Below, piece after piece: positions 63,009 to 64,000 of a DNA stretch of 64,000 bases. Each line of letters starts with the position of its first letter. Position 1 is the first letter of the stretch. Where the stretch lies: positions 62,001 to 126,000 of the forward strand of contig NZ_BONY01000027.1 in NCBI RefSeq assembly GCF_016862955.1, written 5' to 3'. Under the pieces are notes generated by a model, which was not told the DNA's origin, did not search any database, and saw nothing but the letters and a program-made list of their open reading frames with translations. Source of the DNA: Rhizocola hellebori. GTDB lineage: Bacteria > Actinomycetota > Actinomycetes > Mycobacteriales > Micromonosporaceae. The translations under genes and the position numbers were made by a program.

Positions 63009-63800
63009 ATGTTCTCGTTGCCGATGGAGATCCAGCCCGACCCCGACGACCCCGATCTGGCCGTGCTGTTCGTGGCCGGCCAGATCGACGGTCGCCCCTA
63101 CCGCCTGATGCTCGACACCGGCGCGGCCAAGTCGCGGGTGGCCGTCGACGAATACACCTCAACCCTGCCGGTGGCAGGCGAGCGGCAATCCAACGGCGTG
63201 TTCGGGGTAACTTTCACCGATGAGCTGGTCCTACTGGGCCAGCTCATCGTCGGCCCGATCGAGAAAACCAACCTCATGGTGGTCCGCTCGAGCGCAGACC
63301 GGCCAAGTCTCGTCGGCATGGACGCTCTGGGCGACATGGCTCTGGTCGTCGACTTCGACCGGTCCCAGGTCCATTTCGCCCCCGGCGGCTCCCTGCCGGC
63401 GAGCCAGCCACTGCACCGCAGCCCCGGTGGCCAGCCCTACCTTCACCTCCAGTTCCCCGGCGCCGTCGGGCTAACCTGTTGGGACACCGGCGCTTCGGTG
63501 ACCGTCGTCAACACCGCGTTCGTCGCCGCGAACAGCTCTCTGTTCACCCCTCTGGCCGCCAGCACCGGCACCGACTCGACCGGCGAGTCCCAGGAAACCC
63601 CGATGTACCGCATGGCCGCCGCCACCGTCGGCGGGATCACCCTCGCGGCCCACACGGTGGCCGCCGTGCCCCTTCCCCAAGACCCCATGCCGATGGACCT
63701 GGTGCTCGGCTACCCCGCGCTGCGCCAATACAACTGGACCATGGACTTCCCCCACAACCGCTGGGACGCCACACCCGTCACGTCCGACTCCGGCCAGTAG
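63009..63800 (+). CDS. Two-lobed aspartic-protease-like protein (two DTG motifs)
   Basis: 263-aa protein without signal peptide. Lobe 1 has MLDTGAAKSRVAV and ends LVGMDALGDMALVVDF; lobe 2 has CWDTGASVTVVNTAF and ends LVLGYPALRQYNWTMDF. Each is a retropepsin-like half with the DTG catalytic triplet and the partner hydrophobic-hydrophobic-Gly strand, so a single chain could form a pepsin-like active site. No propeptide or disulfide pattern. Its role and substrates are unknown. It stands alone after the AKR gene. Confidence 0.82.
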   Translation: MFSLPMEIQPDPDDPDLAVLFVAGQIDGRPYRLMLDTGAAKSRVAVDEYTSTLPVAGERQSNGVFGVTFTDELVLLGQLIVGPIEKTNLMVVRSSADRPSLVGMDALGDMALVVDFDRSQVHFAPGGSLPASQPLHRSPGGQPYLHLQFPGAVGLTCWDTGASVTVVNTAFVAANSSLFTPLAASTGTDSTGESQETPMYRMAAATVGGITLAAHTVAAVPLPQDPMPMDLVLGYPALRQYNWTMDFPHNRWDATPVTSDSGQ

Positions 63801-64000
63801 CACAGCTCACACCCGTCCGTCCACAACCGACAGCCGTTGCGGCGCAACGATTTCCTTCCCAATCATCGGCGGAGTCACCGGTCGCGCCAGCTTTCTTTGT
63901 GTGCCACCGTGAACCAACGCCAAATCCCTTATGCGGCAACCGTTTCCTTCACGCCCACGCAATCCGTTGCAGCGTAATACTTCTTGCATTCTTCGAACGT
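63801..64000. other. Intergenic region at the right edge
   Basis: No gene is supported here. A short inverted repeat (CGTTGCGGCGCAACG, near 63833-63848) might end the protease gene. The last bases (TTCGAACGT) may be half of another palindrome cut by the window. Confidence 0.5.

Noticed and set aside
63807-63989. 60-codon minus-strand open frame at the right edge
   Set aside because: No RBS, no recognisable motif and biased composition. It could be an end of a gene beyond the window, but this cannot be supported.

Overview
The window is very GC-rich and carries marker families of Actinobacteria: DUF4193, DUF6458, an F420-type luciferase-like oxidoreductase, a LAL/LuxR giant regulator, a NarL-type two-component pair and a MocR regulator. 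The load of secreted polymer-degrading enzymes (GH5 and GH9 cellulases with CBM2, GH18 and GH19 chitinases, a cutinase-type polyester hydrolase, subtilase and pappalysin-like proteases) points to a saprophytic, probably filamentous soil actinomycete. I cannot name the genus. No rRNA, tRNA, CRISPR array, insertion sequence or complete prophage is visible, and no gene-free stretch exceeds about 200 bases.

Layout. 1-3943: two multidomain cellulases, the first cut by the window edge. 3970-8050: DUF1801/TfoX-like pair, dinB (Pol IV) with a clear LexA box, a small secreted protein, a PrmC-related methyltransferase carrying an internal 30-bp minisatellite, and a glyoxalase-fold protein. 8179-14198: a tight operon of leucyl aminopeptidase, AbgT-type transporter, SLC13-type transporter and glutaminase. 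14263-17136: NarL-type two-component system and a membrane protein. 17228-22966: small proteins, a secreted ThuA/beta-trefoil protein, two RibD-C/DHFR-fold reductases, a CopC-like protein and a MocR regulator. 23040-27399: an OmpR-type two-component system in one operon with an orphan TAXI solute-binding lipoprotein and a polytopic membrane protein. 27478-33843: a secreted beta-propeller-like/CBM protein with a large S8 protease, divergent from an M43 metalloprotease. 33897-38747: small enzymes, hydrolases, an ADP-ribosylglycohydrolase and a PET-hydrolase-like cutinase. 38783-46157: SSS symporter with its DUF3311 partner, then a complete Liv-type ABC operon and its TetR regulator. 46203-51998: LAL regulator and divergent chitinases. 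52178-54121: a three-gene unit (tail-fibre-like 42-aa-repeat protein, zinc metallopeptidase, HEAT-repeat protein) that I cannot assign to a known system. 54150-61583: a TetR-controlled catabolic regulon (ADH, ALDH, two acyl-CoA dehydrogenases, acyl-CoA ligase). 61624-63800: MerR-AKR pair and a protein with two DTG aspartic-protease motifs.

Three themes stand out. First, tandem duplications sit at gene junctions and inside genes: three 35-40 codon relay ORFs join neighbours through ATGA overlaps on both sides (9741, 43089, 59992), two gene 3' ends are duplicated, and two enzymes carry in-frame minisatellites. Second, paired operator palindromes can be read directly: TACAC-N5-GTGTA-type sites for the liv/TetR pair, AAACT-N9-AGTTT for the ADH/ACAD regulon, and a LexA box for dinB. 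Several of these overlap -10 elements only 6-7 nt from the ATG, implying leaderless, operator-controlled transcripts. Third, the 52178-54121 trio is the best candidate for an undescribed system.
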